Shown: positions 1 to 7,323, counted from the stretch's first letter. The stretch is DNA of 9,146 nt from Parabacteroides sp. (GCA_020026285.1 JAHHQS010000150.1:1-9146); one strand, 5' to 3'. Notes: a model not told the origin generated them from the sequence alone. Made by a program: numbers and translations.

Positions 1-15
1 CTGTAAAACTGCCAT
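1..15 (-). CDS. Start of the next operon gene (5 codons), probably the Res subunit
   Basis: Four bases after the methyltransferase stop (TAA at 22-20) an ATG at 15-13 opens a frame reading M-A-V-L-Q to the window edge. The spacing matches the other junctions of this operon (4, -1 and 1 bases), which favours a real translationally coupled start. Type III-like mod genes are usually followed by a res gene (DEAD/DEAH helicase plus endonuclease), so that is the expected product. Five residues cannot identify a family, so the Res assignment rests on position alone. Confidence 0.45.
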
Positions 16-19
16 TCTT

Positions 20-1942
20 TTAGATAACCTTGATATTTTTCATTGCTTCTTCTTCGCTCCAGTCTAATAACTGTTTCAAGGTCTCAAAGACATTAATTTT
101 GGCATCATCACGCGAGAAACAGCTATCACGGAACAAGATACGTAAAGGCTGTTTGTCTGCTATTGCTTTCAGCACGTTTTCTGTTATATCTTCAGCAAAA
201 CAAGCTACCAAATCTCCTTCATTCACTGAATAGATAGTCTTTCCATCAATTTCATCACTAGCCATAGGTAATGAGAGTTGAACACCCCAGTTAAGCATTG
301 CTCCAAACAGCAAATCAAGATCTGTACGGTCACCCTTTATGTTATCAAGGAAGAAATCAAGCTGAGTTTGGTCGTATTCATTCGGTGCTTTATTTACATC
401 CTCAAAATTACTATCTGCCAATTTAAAGACACGGAAACCTATATCAAGATCTTGGGTAGTCAATGGTGATTCTTCCTTGATTTTCTTTCCTGCACGGCGG
501 ATACGTTCTTTGGCTATATCAGGAATAGTTTTATAACCGGCCTTTTGTGCTTCGCTATCTTCAGGTGTTTCTTCTTGAAGTTGAACCATAATATATTTAC
601 GATGTTCCTCGTCTTTTGAATTTAGTTGCATAACGGCATGAGCTGTTGTTGCAGAACCTGAAAAGAAGTCCAGTATAAGATCATCCTCACTAGTACTTAT
701 CTTTATTAAATATTGAATTAAAGATGAAGGTTTAGGGAAGGAGAATACCTTAGCATCGAATAAGCTAGTAGTTTCTTTTGTTCCATCTTGAGACATGCCA
801 ATTGATTCAGGAAATTTCGTAGAAACTGCAACTTTCCCGAAATCGTCTCCAGCTTTACTCATATCGTCTGACTTCCAATATCTGAGGACTGGTTTGCTTA
901 TTCGCAAGAAGGAATAATCTCCAGGAAATACAATACGATTCTCTTCCAAATATTTTGGCAACGTTTCCTTTGTTATTCGCCAAGTAGCATTAGGATTTGC
1001 AGGGTATTCTTCTCCAGTTTTAGGATTTACTATTGTAAAATAACTATTAGGACGTTCACTAGCTGTTGTCTGTTTTGTCAGGTCATGAACTCTCCAAGGT
1101 CTATCTGGAAAATCAGGAGAAGTATAATATTTCCTTTTTTTACCATCAATACTAGCCTTAAATGTATTGGATTTTGCATAAGCTAAAATCCATTCGTAAT
1201 CTTGTGAAACGCCAAAAGGAACATCAGATTTGGCAGTTCTTTTACGCCAAGGAAATTCTGCAATAAAATTTGTAGGGCCCAATATTTCTTCACAAATTTT
1301 CCTTATATTATCTTCTTCATGATCATCAATCGAAATAAAAATCACGCCATCCTCAGTTAACAAAGAACGAGCTACCATTAATCGTGAATACATCATTGAA
1401 CACCAATCCGAATGGAAGCGAGCATTAGTATCCGTATTTTTACGATAACGGTTTCCTAATTCATCTACATCACCAGTAAATAGATCAATTTCATTTTGGG
1501 AGACTTTGAAATCATCATCATACACAAAGTCATTACCAGTATTGTATGGAGGATCAATATAAATCATCTTCACCTTACCCATATAGGATTTTTGAAGCAG
1601 TTTCAATACTTCTAAGTTGTCACCCTCAATATATAGATTTTGTGTATTATCCCAATTTTCACTATCTTCAATCACAGGACGTAGTGTTTTGTTTGTAGGG
1701 CGAGCAGCTTCTCTACGAGCTTCCTGTTTGCCAGGCCAGGTAAACTGATACATTTCATCTGCATACTCTACAGCATCGTCACCAAGAAGTTGACGTAAAG
1801 TGGTGAAGTTCACTACATGACGCAATTCTCCTGTTTCTGAATCTGTCACTTCTGTAAAGCATGAAGGTGCTATTTGATAAAGAGCCTCCAAGTTTAGCCT
1901 ATGACCATCTACCGAATTGAGATCTAATTTATTGGGTTTCAT
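20..1942 (-). CDS. Type III-like site-specific DNA adenine methyltransferase (Mod)
   Basis: Predicted 640-aa S-adenosylmethionine-dependent N6-adenine DNA methyltransferase, the modification and sequence-recognition subunit of a type III-like restriction system. Motif IV DPPYNTGNDF is at residues 130-139 and the AdoMet-binding motif I FSGSATTAHA at about 427-436. This order (catalytic motif first, then target-recognition region, then motif I) defines the beta class to which type III Mod proteins belong. Other landmarks are IEGDNLEVLK at 105-114, FISIDDHE at 202-209 and a FPKP motif at 402-405 just before motif I. The part between motifs IV and I (about 140-400) should hold the target-recognition domain. 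Length is normal for Mod and no key motif is missing. It starts one base after the DUF4391 stop (TAA-T-ATG) with no Shine-Dalgarno sequence, so coupling is likely. The middle of the gene is more AT-rich than its ends, consistent with exchange of the recognition domain. The recognised sequence cannot be read from the protein. Confidence 0.92.
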   Translation of the reverse strand: MKPNKLDLNSVDGHRLNLEALYQIAPSCFTEVTDSETGELRHVVNFTTLRQLLGDDAVEYADEMYQFTWPGKQEARREAARPTNKTLRPVIEDSENWDNTQNLYIEGDNLEVLKLLQKSYMGKVKMIYIDPPYNTGNDFVYDDDFKVSQNEIDLFTGDVDELGNRYRKNTDTNARFHSDWCSMMYSRLMVARSLLTEDGVIFISIDDHEEDNIRKICEEILGPTNFIAEFPWRKRTAKSDVPFGVSQDYEWILAYAKSNTFKASIDGKKRKYYTSPDFPDRPWRVHDLTKQTTASERPNSYFTIVNPKTGEEYPANPNATWRITKETLPKYLEENRIVFPGDYSFLRISKPVLRYWKSDDMSKAGDDFGKVAVSTKFPESIGMSQDGTKETTSLFDAKVFSFPKPSSLIQYLIKISTSEDDLILDFFSGSATTAHAVMQLNSKDEEHRKYIMVQLQEETPEDSEAQKAGYKTIPDIAKERIRRAGKKIKEESPLTTQDLDIGFRVFKLADSNFEDVNKAPNEYDQTQLDFFLDNIKGDRTDLDLLFGAMLNWGVQLSLPMASDEIDGKTIYSVNEGDLVACFAEDITENVLKAIADKQPLRILFRDSCFSRDDAKINVFETLKQLLDWSEEEAMKNIKVI

Positions 1943-1943
1943 A

Positions 1944-2624
1944 TTATATGTTATTTTTTTTTAGTTGTTCTTTTAATAGTGTAAGCTCTTTTTTGAGTTT
2001 ACGAGCTTCCGTATTCATTTCCATTTGGCGATTAAACTGCTTTTCCAATTTTATTTTTTTTTGCAGCATATCTACCTGTTTTTGCAAACTTTTTATCTGG
2101 TTACGTAAACATACCTGCTCTTTGTATTCTTCTTCTGTTGTAACAATCAATTCTGAAACCTGGCTTAATAAACTATAATAAACAGCATCCATAGACAAAC
2201 CTTGAATCTGTAAGGTATCAACATCAAAATGGATATCACGCTTTAATTCTGTTACTCCGCAAGTCCATTTTTCCTCACTCTTTACCATAGTCATTTCCTT
2301 ATGATGCATCAATATATCTAACTTTCCGTCATAATCTATAACGAATAGCGTCTGTCGAGGAAATAATTGATCAATCGTGCAAAAATAATTAATGTTATAA
2401 ATATCTTCTTTCATCTTACAATAGAAAACATCTATTTCATGTACCAGTGCACCATCCTCAACATTTAGAGTCTCAGCTGTTAATTTATATAGCCAAATTA
2501 TGCTTTCAAATCCATGAGTTAATAAATCACGTAATGAAGAATCATTACTCCTTCCATAAAATGCTTTCTTAGGAACATTTTGACAGACAATAGTAGAGGA
2601 CGGAAAATTTAGCAAGTTATCCAT
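1944..2624 (-). CDS. DUF4391 domain protein with C-terminal coiled coil
   Basis: A 226-aa cytoplasmic protein without signal peptide or membrane segment. The N-terminal pattern fits DUF4391 as I recognise it: VPKKAFYG at 17-24, then IIWLYKLTAETLNV at 42-55 and an EIDVFYCKMK strand at 63-72, followed by an IDQLFPRQTLFVIDYDGK segment near 84-101. From about 164 to 224 the chain is rich in K, E, Q and L with heptad-like spacing, a likely coiled coil for dimerisation or partner binding. The family has no assigned biochemical activity; it recurs beside helicase and methyltransferase genes, and I infer a structural or adaptor role in the restriction complex. The ATG overlaps the stop of the upstream gene by one base (TAATG). 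Two nine-A runs on the coding strand (2062-2054 and 1962-1954) are odd: losing one A in the first creates an immediate stop near residue 190, and in the second opens the frame into mod. Confidence 0.82.
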   Translation of the reverse strand: MDNLLNFPSSTIVCQNVPKKAFYGRSNDSSLRDLLTHGFESIIWLYKLTAETLNVEDGALVHEIDVFYCKMKEDIYNINYFCTIDQLFPRQTLFVIDYDGKLDILMHHKEMTMVKSEEKWTCGVTELKRDIHFDVDTLQIQGLSMDAVYYSLLSQVSELIVTTEEEYKEQVCLRNQIKSLQKQVDMLQKKIKLEKQFNRQMEMNTEARKLKKELTLLKEQLKKNNI

Positions 2625-3439
2625 TATTCATTTTCTTTTATTTTACAATGGTGCTCATAAGAAGCCCATAAAAAACGTACCAATGTGATACTGCTACCAA
2701 CAGCAAGACTTGCATGTCTAGATTCTAATCCTTTGTAAGTGCTAGACTTTCCGTGACCACTTCCATATTGATTCCTGAGTTCAGCGACTCCCTGGGCTAT
2801 ACCTTTCAAATTTCCTAATATTTGTTTTATAGATTTGGAGCCTTTAATGTCGTCAGCTACTTGTCTGGGCATTAGATTATAAAAATTGAATGTTTCATCA
2901 ACTAATTTTATTATATCCCAATTTTTGTCTACCTTGACACCTTCTTTTTCAAGAATAGTCTTACAACAACTTTCTATAAATTCTTTGGCTTTACCTATGG
3001 CTTCTGTTGGATTTTCATCTTGCATTTTTACCATTAAATCTATCTGAGTGTTGATGTAACCACTATTGAATTTTTCTTTGAGTTCCTCAGTTTCAACTTT
3101 TGCCACATGAAGCCCATTTAGTTTATCCAAGATCAATTTTGCTTTAGGGTACTTCACCACTGTGGTTTTATTATAAGGCTTATCTTTGAAGTCAGATTGT
3201 TCATAATAATTCATCAAATCAGATAACAACTTTATGACATTTTCAGATGATGCTTCATTCACATATGCATCTAGAGATTTTCCTTTTGATAAACCATATT
3301 TTTCACATAAGGCAATTCCAATGCTTTCAGCAGTAAATTTATTAAAATCGGATGTAGTGAAATCAAAAACAAATCCACCGCTGTTAAAAAAATCCATAAG
3401 GTTTTTTCTGTCTAAAAATCCTATTGTATTCTTTTCCAT
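2624..3439 (-). CDS. Abortive-infection-like protein with Abi_C (HEPN-like) C-terminal domain
   Basis: A 271-aa soluble protein. The C-terminal half (about 145-265) matches the Abi_C pattern: a helix AKEFIESCCKTILEKEGV (151-168), a middle helix around DIIKLVDETF, then IKQILGNLKGIAQGVAELRN and RNQYGSGHG (222-230), then the helix ASLAVGSSITLVRFLWASYE. The segment R222-N223 to H229 fits the R-N-x(4-6)-H type motif of HEPN ribonucleases, in which Abi_C-like domains have been grouped. The N-terminal ~80 residues (FVFDFTTSDFNKF at 23-35, then LSKGKSLDAYV) resemble an AbiJ-type N-terminal domain, a weaker call. I infer a conditional RNA-cleaving, growth-arresting effector in the defence operon; neither activity nor trigger can be read from the sequence. 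It lies four bases after the helicase stop and overlaps DUF4391 by one base. The alternative is a non-catalytic nucleic-acid-binding accessory protein. Confidence 0.75.
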   Translation of the reverse strand: MEKNTIGFLDRKNLMDFFNSGGFVFDFTTSDFNKFTAESIGIALCEKYGLSKGKSLDAYVNEASSENVIKLLSDLMNYYEQSDFKDKPYNKTTVVKYPKAKLILDKLNGLHVAKVETEELKEKFNSGYINTQIDLMVKMQDENPTEAIGKAKEFIESCCKTILEKEGVKVDKNWDIIKLVDETFNFYNLMPRQVADDIKGSKSIKQILGNLKGIAQGVAELRNQYGSGHGKSSTYKGLESRHASLAVGSSITLVRFLWASYEHHCKIKENE

Positions 3440-3443
3440 ATCA

Positions 3444-6400
3444 TTACTTAATCACTAAAAACGTTATCAATTCAAAATCATCTAATCCTTTGATATTGCA
3501 TGTCAAAGCTGTGGTTTCTCCAACAGAGAATAAGCTATCAATATCACTTTCTTCTTTTACTGTAATAATGCTTTGTATGGCCGACTGTAACAAATCACTA
3601 TAATGACTCATATTTTTACCATCACGCGTTTCCTTATTGAACTGCCTGCACAATTCCTTATTTGGATGTGTTTCATCTTTACAAGCATAGCGCATCTTGT
3701 CCAACAGTTTCTTAGGCGACAGATGATTACAAATTACGTCTCCTGTATGGGATATATACACCATATAAAAAGGATGCAACAAGTTAGAATGGTCAATATT
3801 CACCCCGTTGTTCTTATTCTTCAACACATAAATGACTCCTGGTTCTACGAGAGCAGAAGACTTTACGACAGCACTCATTCCAAAGGGGGTAAGGTCCATG
3901 TTCGGATGCTCCTTCAAACTAGCCAACAAGTCCAGACGGAATTCATTCAGCCCTAAGTCCATAATGTTGACACCAGTATCCATATCTTCAATATCAACTA
4001 CTTCTTTTCTGAGTTTGTCCAACTGTTTACGTCTATATTCGAGGTCACCTTTTTCGTTGTTAGAGAGCAGATTATCATCACCCGTACTGGTAATAACAGT
4101 AGCTTTCATACGGCTTTCTACACGACCTTTCAACTTGATATAATCATCCAATTCAATATCAGGCCAATAATTGACCAGCTGGATTTTATCATTCTTACTA
4201 CCTATACGGTCTATACGTCCGAAACGCTGAATAATACGAACGGGATTCCAATGAATATCATAATTAATAAGATAATCACAATCTTGAAGATTCTGACCTT
4301 CACTAATACAGTCGGTAGCTATAAGTACATCGATCTCTCTTTCATCATGCGGATGAATGGCTTCCTTATCTTTAGAAAGCGGAGAGAAATAAGTAAGTAT
4401 ATCATTGAAGTTACACTTAAATTTAGGCAAAGTACACTTTCCATCCGTACTACCCGTAATCAAAGCCGTATGCAATCCACAGTCTTTTAATATTCTTCCA
4501 GATAATTGTTCGTAAAGATAGTTGGCCGTATCTGCAAAGGCTGTGAATATCAGAACTTTCTTATTATTACCATTAATAGGATAATCAAACTTCTGTTTCA
4601 AGTCCTGTACTAATTGTTGCAATTTTGAATCATGTGCAGGAGTAATGTCTTTAAGCATCAACAAAAGCAGTTCCAATACTTCTTTATCTGCCTTAAGTTC
4701 ACGTCTCCAACTAACATAATCCATATCACGAAGACTTATTTTTGATTTACGTCCTACAAATGGATCGTTTTCGATATCATCAGTGTCTAAATCATAGGAA
4801 TATTCAGCCACTTTAAACTCTGCATATTCATTTTCTTGAAAATCATCAATAGCAGCAATGGAATCTTTTATTAAATCATGAATCCTTGTCAATGTTAGAC
4901 GGAATGAATTCACACTACTTTCCAATCGCTTGAGCAGATTAATAGCCATCAGTTTACGTATGCCTTTCTCACGTCCGTCAATAGTCAGACCTTCACCTTC
5001 AAAATCAATGTCATAATTGCCTTTAGCACTATCAAAGATAAACAGGGACGGAGTGTAAATGGACAAGTTCAAGCGATTCAGCTGTTCTGCAATCTCCTGA
5101 AAAGTAATAGCATCACTGAGGTCCGTAAGTTTCGGTCTACGTGATATAGGTATAAGGCGAGTTGGGAATTTGCCAATTTCATCAGTATTATAATATTTTA
5201 CAATATGTTTTCTACTTCTAGCTATAGTAACGGCATCTAATAATTGAAAGAAATCATAGTTCAACGAATCTACCAATTTTTCTGTGGTTCTTTTTTCTAA
5301 TGGCAATCTAGACCATTTAGAATATGTTGTCTGAGCTTCTCTGAAAATACTATCTATGCTTTTATCTGTATCAAGTAATTTATTAATATTTTCCGCCTTT
5401 CCTTCGTATGCTAGTTGCAACTGATTCTTTAAATCACTAAAACGGTTATTAACAGGTGTAGCTGAAAGCATAAGTACCTTAGTCTTTATACCACTACGAA
5501 TAACTTTATTCATCAACTTCGCATAACGATTTTCTTTAAACTCGCTATCTTCATCATCATTATCAAACCGTCCTCCATTTCGAAAATTATGACTTTCGTC
5601 AATGACAATCAAATCATAATTGCCCCAATTTACACGTTCCAAATCAAGTCCGTTACTGATACCTCCACTTCTTGAAAGATCTGAATGAAACAATATATCA
5701 TAACGAAGACGATCTTCTAAAACAGGATTATTCTTATAATTAGAACGGAAAGTCTGCCAGTTGTCATTCAATTTCTTTGGACACAGAACCAACACACTGC
5801 GATTCCTATTCTCATAGTATTTGATTACAGAAAGTGCAGTAAAAGTCTTACCAAGACCAACACTATCGGCAAGGATACAGCCATTATACTTTTCCAATTT
5901 ATTGATAATGGCTAATGCTGCATCACGTTGAAAAGTATAAAGTTTATTCCAAATGACACTACTCTTAAAACCTGTAGCTTCATTAGGCAGTACATCTTCA
6001 CTGATATCTTCTAAAAATTCATTGAAAATATTATATAAGGTAATGAAATATATAAATGCAGGAGAATTCTCTTTATACACAGTTTCAATACTTTCGATAA
6101 CATTATCTGTTACATCTTGGAATTTTTCTTTATCCTTCCATAATTCATTAAAAGATCTCAAAAACATATCAGATGCTGAATACCCTGGCATGCCAACAGT
6201 CATTGGACAGATATTATCTCCTTTATCAAGTCCGATTTCTGTTGTAGTAAACTCATTGAACGGCATATAGGTATATGTTTCTTCTCCATCCTTTATGTTT
6301 AGAAAAGAGTTCATGTAACCATGAGTAATATTTGTCTTAAAATGCGCTTTCCTCCGAATCCAGTCTGCACATTCTTTAGCAATGGCACGCTGAGTCAACT

Positions 6401-6689
6401 GATTTCTCAATCTTATCTCAAAGTCTGATCCAAATAGATTCCTTTCTCTGTTGAGTTTGGGTATATAAAATTCTCTTTTTTTCTTTTCAGTTTTATCTGT
6501 CGTAAATGTGGGAGAAGTGAAGATAAAATTAACACAATCCACCTTTTCAAGCTCTTCTTTCAATGCTTCATAGGCATATATAGAAAAACTGGCAGCTGCT
6601 ATTGAGATTTGACTATCACAAGATAGCGTTAGCTTCAAATCGTCAATAATGCGTTCTGTAACATTATTGAATTGCTTAGGAGTTTTCAT
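3444..6689 (-). CDS. SNF2-family helicase with degenerate PLD-like N-terminal domain
   Basis: Predicted 1081-aa superfamily 2 DNA translocase. Residues about 1-180 look like a PLD-like fold as found fused to such helicases (ISIAAASFSIYAYEAL at 28-43, THGYMN at 122-127, MPFNEFTTTEIG at 142-153), but no complete HxK-x4-D nuclease motif is visible. Helicase motifs are clear: motif I DSVGLGKT (275-282), motif II DESH (364-367), motif III SATP (409-412), motif V ATDCISEGQNLQ (791-802) and motif VI QRFGRIDRIG (821-830). An insertion-rich linker of several hundred residues separates the two RecA lobes, and about 220 residues follow motif VI. It is the first gene of the operon; the ATG at 6689-6687 is preceded by an AT-rich leader with no Shine-Dalgarno sequence. 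The role is inferred as ATP-driven DNA movement or remodelling for the restriction module. Base composition is uneven: about 25% GC in the block 6121-6180 against 50% in 3841-3900. Confidence 0.9.
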   Translation of the reverse strand: MKTPKQFNNVTERIIDDLKLTLSCDSQISIAAASFSIYAYEALKEELEKVDCVNFIFTSPTFTTDKTEKKKREFYIPKLNRERNLFGSDFEIRLRNQLTQRAIAKECADWIRRKAHFKTNITHGYMNSFLNIKDGEETYTYMPFNEFTTTEIGLDKGDNICPMTVGMPGYSASDMFLRSFNELWKDKEKFQDVTDNVIESIETVYKENSPAFIYFITLYNIFNEFLEDISEDVLPNEATGFKSSVIWNKLYTFQRDAALAIINKLEKYNGCILADSVGLGKTFTALSVIKYYENRNRSVLVLCPKKLNDNWQTFRSNYKNNPVLEDRLRYDILFHSDLSRSGGISNGLDLERVNWGNYDLIVIDESHNFRNGGRFDNDDEDSEFKENRYAKLMNKVIRSGIKTKVLMLSATPVNNRFSDLKNQLQLAYEGKAENINKLLDTDKSIDSIFREAQTTYSKWSRLPLEKRTTEKLVDSLNYDFFQLLDAVTIARSRKHIVKYYNTDEIGKFPTRLIPISRRPKLTDLSDAITFQEIAEQLNRLNLSIYTPSLFIFDSAKGNYDIDFEGEGLTIDGREKGIRKLMAINLLKRLESSVNSFRLTLTRIHDLIKDSIAAIDDFQENEYAEFKVAEYSYDLDTDDIENDPFVGRKSKISLRDMDYVSWRRELKADKEVLELLLLMLKDITPAHDSKLQQLVQDLKQKFDYPINGNNKKVLIFTAFADTANYLYEQLSGRILKDCGLHTALITGSTDGKCTLPKFKCNFNDILTYFSPLSKDKEAIHPHDEREIDVLIATDCISEGQNLQDCDYLINYDIHWNPVRIIQRFGRIDRIGSKNDKIQLVNYWPDIELDDYIKLKGRVESRMKATVITSTGDDNLLSNNEKGDLEYRRKQLDKLRKEVVDIEDMDTGVNIMDLGLNEFRLDLLASLKEHPNMDLTPFGMSAVVKSSALVEPGVIYVLKNKNNGVNIDHSNLLHPFYMVYISHTGDVICNHLSPKKLLDKMRYACKDETHPNKELCRQFNKETRDGKNMSHYSDLLQSAIQSIITVKEESDIDSLFSVGETTALTCNIKGLDDFELITFLVIK

Positions 6690-6751
6690 GAATGTTTTTA
6701 TTCTTTAGCTTCTTTATTATTTTGCCGTTATTCTTTTTTAATTATTGCATA

Positions 6752-6780
6752 TACATATCCCATTTATATATCGATATGTA
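6752..6780. repeat. 8-bp inverted repeat in helicase leader
   Basis: TACATATC (6752-6759) and GATATGTA (6773-6780) are exact reverse complements separated by 13 bases. Inside the gap the 10-bp palindrome ATATCGATAT (6768-6777) overlaps the right arm. It lies 63-91 bases before the helicase start, within the probable mRNA leader, and could be a hairpin or an operator. In such AT-rich DNA, chance is a serious alternative. Confidence 0.4.
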
Positions 6781-6797
6781 ACATACCTTTTTATCAT

Positions 6798-6817
6798 ATG
6801 TAATTTAGTAATTACAT
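6798..6817. repeat. 8-bp inverted repeat with 4-base loop in helicase leader
   Basis: ATGTAATT (6798-6805) and AATTACAT (6810-6817) are exact reverse complements around the loop TAGT, a compact stem-loop in either strand. It lies between the mini-ORF and the helicase gene. There is no T-run after it on the minus strand, so it is not an obvious terminator; it may be an operator or leader hairpin. Confidence 0.4.
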
Positions 6818-6852
6818 TCCTATCTTTTTAAGCATTCGAATTTATAGTTGCG

Positions 6853-6906
6853 TTATATAAACTTAATTGCTTTCTCAAGCCCTTCGGAAATGTTTTTTTG
6901 CTTCAT
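6853..6906 (-). CDS. Possible 17-codon leader peptide or gene remnant
   Basis: An ATG at 6906-6904 opens a frame of 17 codons (MKQKNISEGLEKAIKFI) ending in TAA at 6855-6853. It starts about 25 bases after the predicted transcription start from the -7 box at 6938-6945, so it would be the first start codon on the operon mRNA, some 160 bases before the helicase. The peptide is lysine- and glutamate-rich and charged rather than low-complexity. It could be a regulatory leader peptide, the stub of a decayed small gene, or chance; I do not recognise a family. Confidence 0.22.
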   Translation of the reverse strand: MKQKNISEGLEKAIKFI

Positions 6907-6937
6907 AGCCGAGAAAAGACTTGTAGTTAGTATAATG

Positions 6938-6945
6938 CAAATATA
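6938..6945 (-). promoter_or_regulatory. Bacteroidetes -7 box for the defence operon
   Basis: Read on the minus strand, 6945-6938 is TATATTTG, an exact match to the TAnnTTTG -7 consensus of the Bacteroidetes primary sigma factor. It is the only exact match I found between the helicase start and the ATPase stop. The expected -33 TTTG box near 6965-6970 is not well conserved. Transcription would begin near 6930, giving a leader of about 240 bases. Confidence 0.5.
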
Positions 6946-7104
6946 TATAATTTTATCATTAAAAGTTTAATAAAGGAAAGGGAAACTTAATTAATAGTAC
7001 TGAAAACACATAATAATAATGCGACATGACAACTATTTTTACTCATAAATTATCTTTATAGACTATGTATAAAATGCTATCACATAAGAAATAAACAAAT
7101 CTTT

Positions 7105-7114
7105 CGTCATGACG
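7105..7114. repeat. 10-bp perfect palindrome
   Basis: CGTCATGACG reads the same on both strands and is more GC-rich than its surroundings. On the plus strand it is followed by a pyrimidine run (TTTTCTTTTTT), but with no loop it is a poor terminator. A dimeric regulator site is possible; it lies about 160 bases upstream of the operon -7 box. Confidence 0.3.
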
Positions 7115-7226
7115 TTTTCTTTTTTGAATATACATTATAATTGATTTTCTAACATATAGTTTTTCCTATTGAAACATCAGATTTCGATGTGCGTCTTTCA
7201 TGAACATTCTTCCATGTGGTTAAGCC

Positions 7227-7244
7227 GTTATGTTTTGGCATAAC
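7227..7244. repeat. 6-bp stem-loop downstream of the ATPase gene
   Basis: GTTATG (7227-7232) and CATAAC (7239-7244) flank the loop TTTTGG. CATAA and TATG motifs recur to its right (about 7249-7262). It is a weak structure about 110 bases past the ATPase stop, with no T-run. Confidence 0.3.
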
Positions 7245-7294
7245 TTGACATAATGCCGTATGTTCTGTAATGACATCCCCTTATGACTTGATTC

Positions 7295-7323
7295 ACGACG
7301 ATTGCATTTTTTGCAACAGTCGT
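7295..7323 (-). terminator. Possible stem-loop terminator of the ATPase gene
   Basis: ACGAC (7295-7299) pairs with GTCGT (7319-7323) and TTGCA (7302-7306) with TGCAA (7312-7316), with a 2x2 internal loop and a five-base apical loop. It sits 30-58 bases beyond the ATPase stop at 7353. The minus strand has no U-tract after the stem, so an intrinsic terminator is only a guess; an mRNA 3' stabilising hairpin is an alternative. Confidence 0.35.

Noticed and set aside
3832..4143. 103-codon open frame antisense to the helicase gene.
   Set aside because: It lies opposite a strongly supported coding region with intact helicase family sequence, and shows no family features.
1..6689. Naming the operon as DISARM or BREX.
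   Set aside because: A SNF2 helicase, PLD-like region and methylase recall DISARM, but drmA, drmB and separate drmC-like genes are absent, and none of the BREX core genes (pglZ, brxC) is seen. The Mod is type III-like.
7105..7124. Intrinsic terminator on the plus strand (palindrome followed by T-rich run).
   Set aside because: The palindrome has no loop and cannot form a normal hairpin, and no plus-strand gene lies upstream to terminate.
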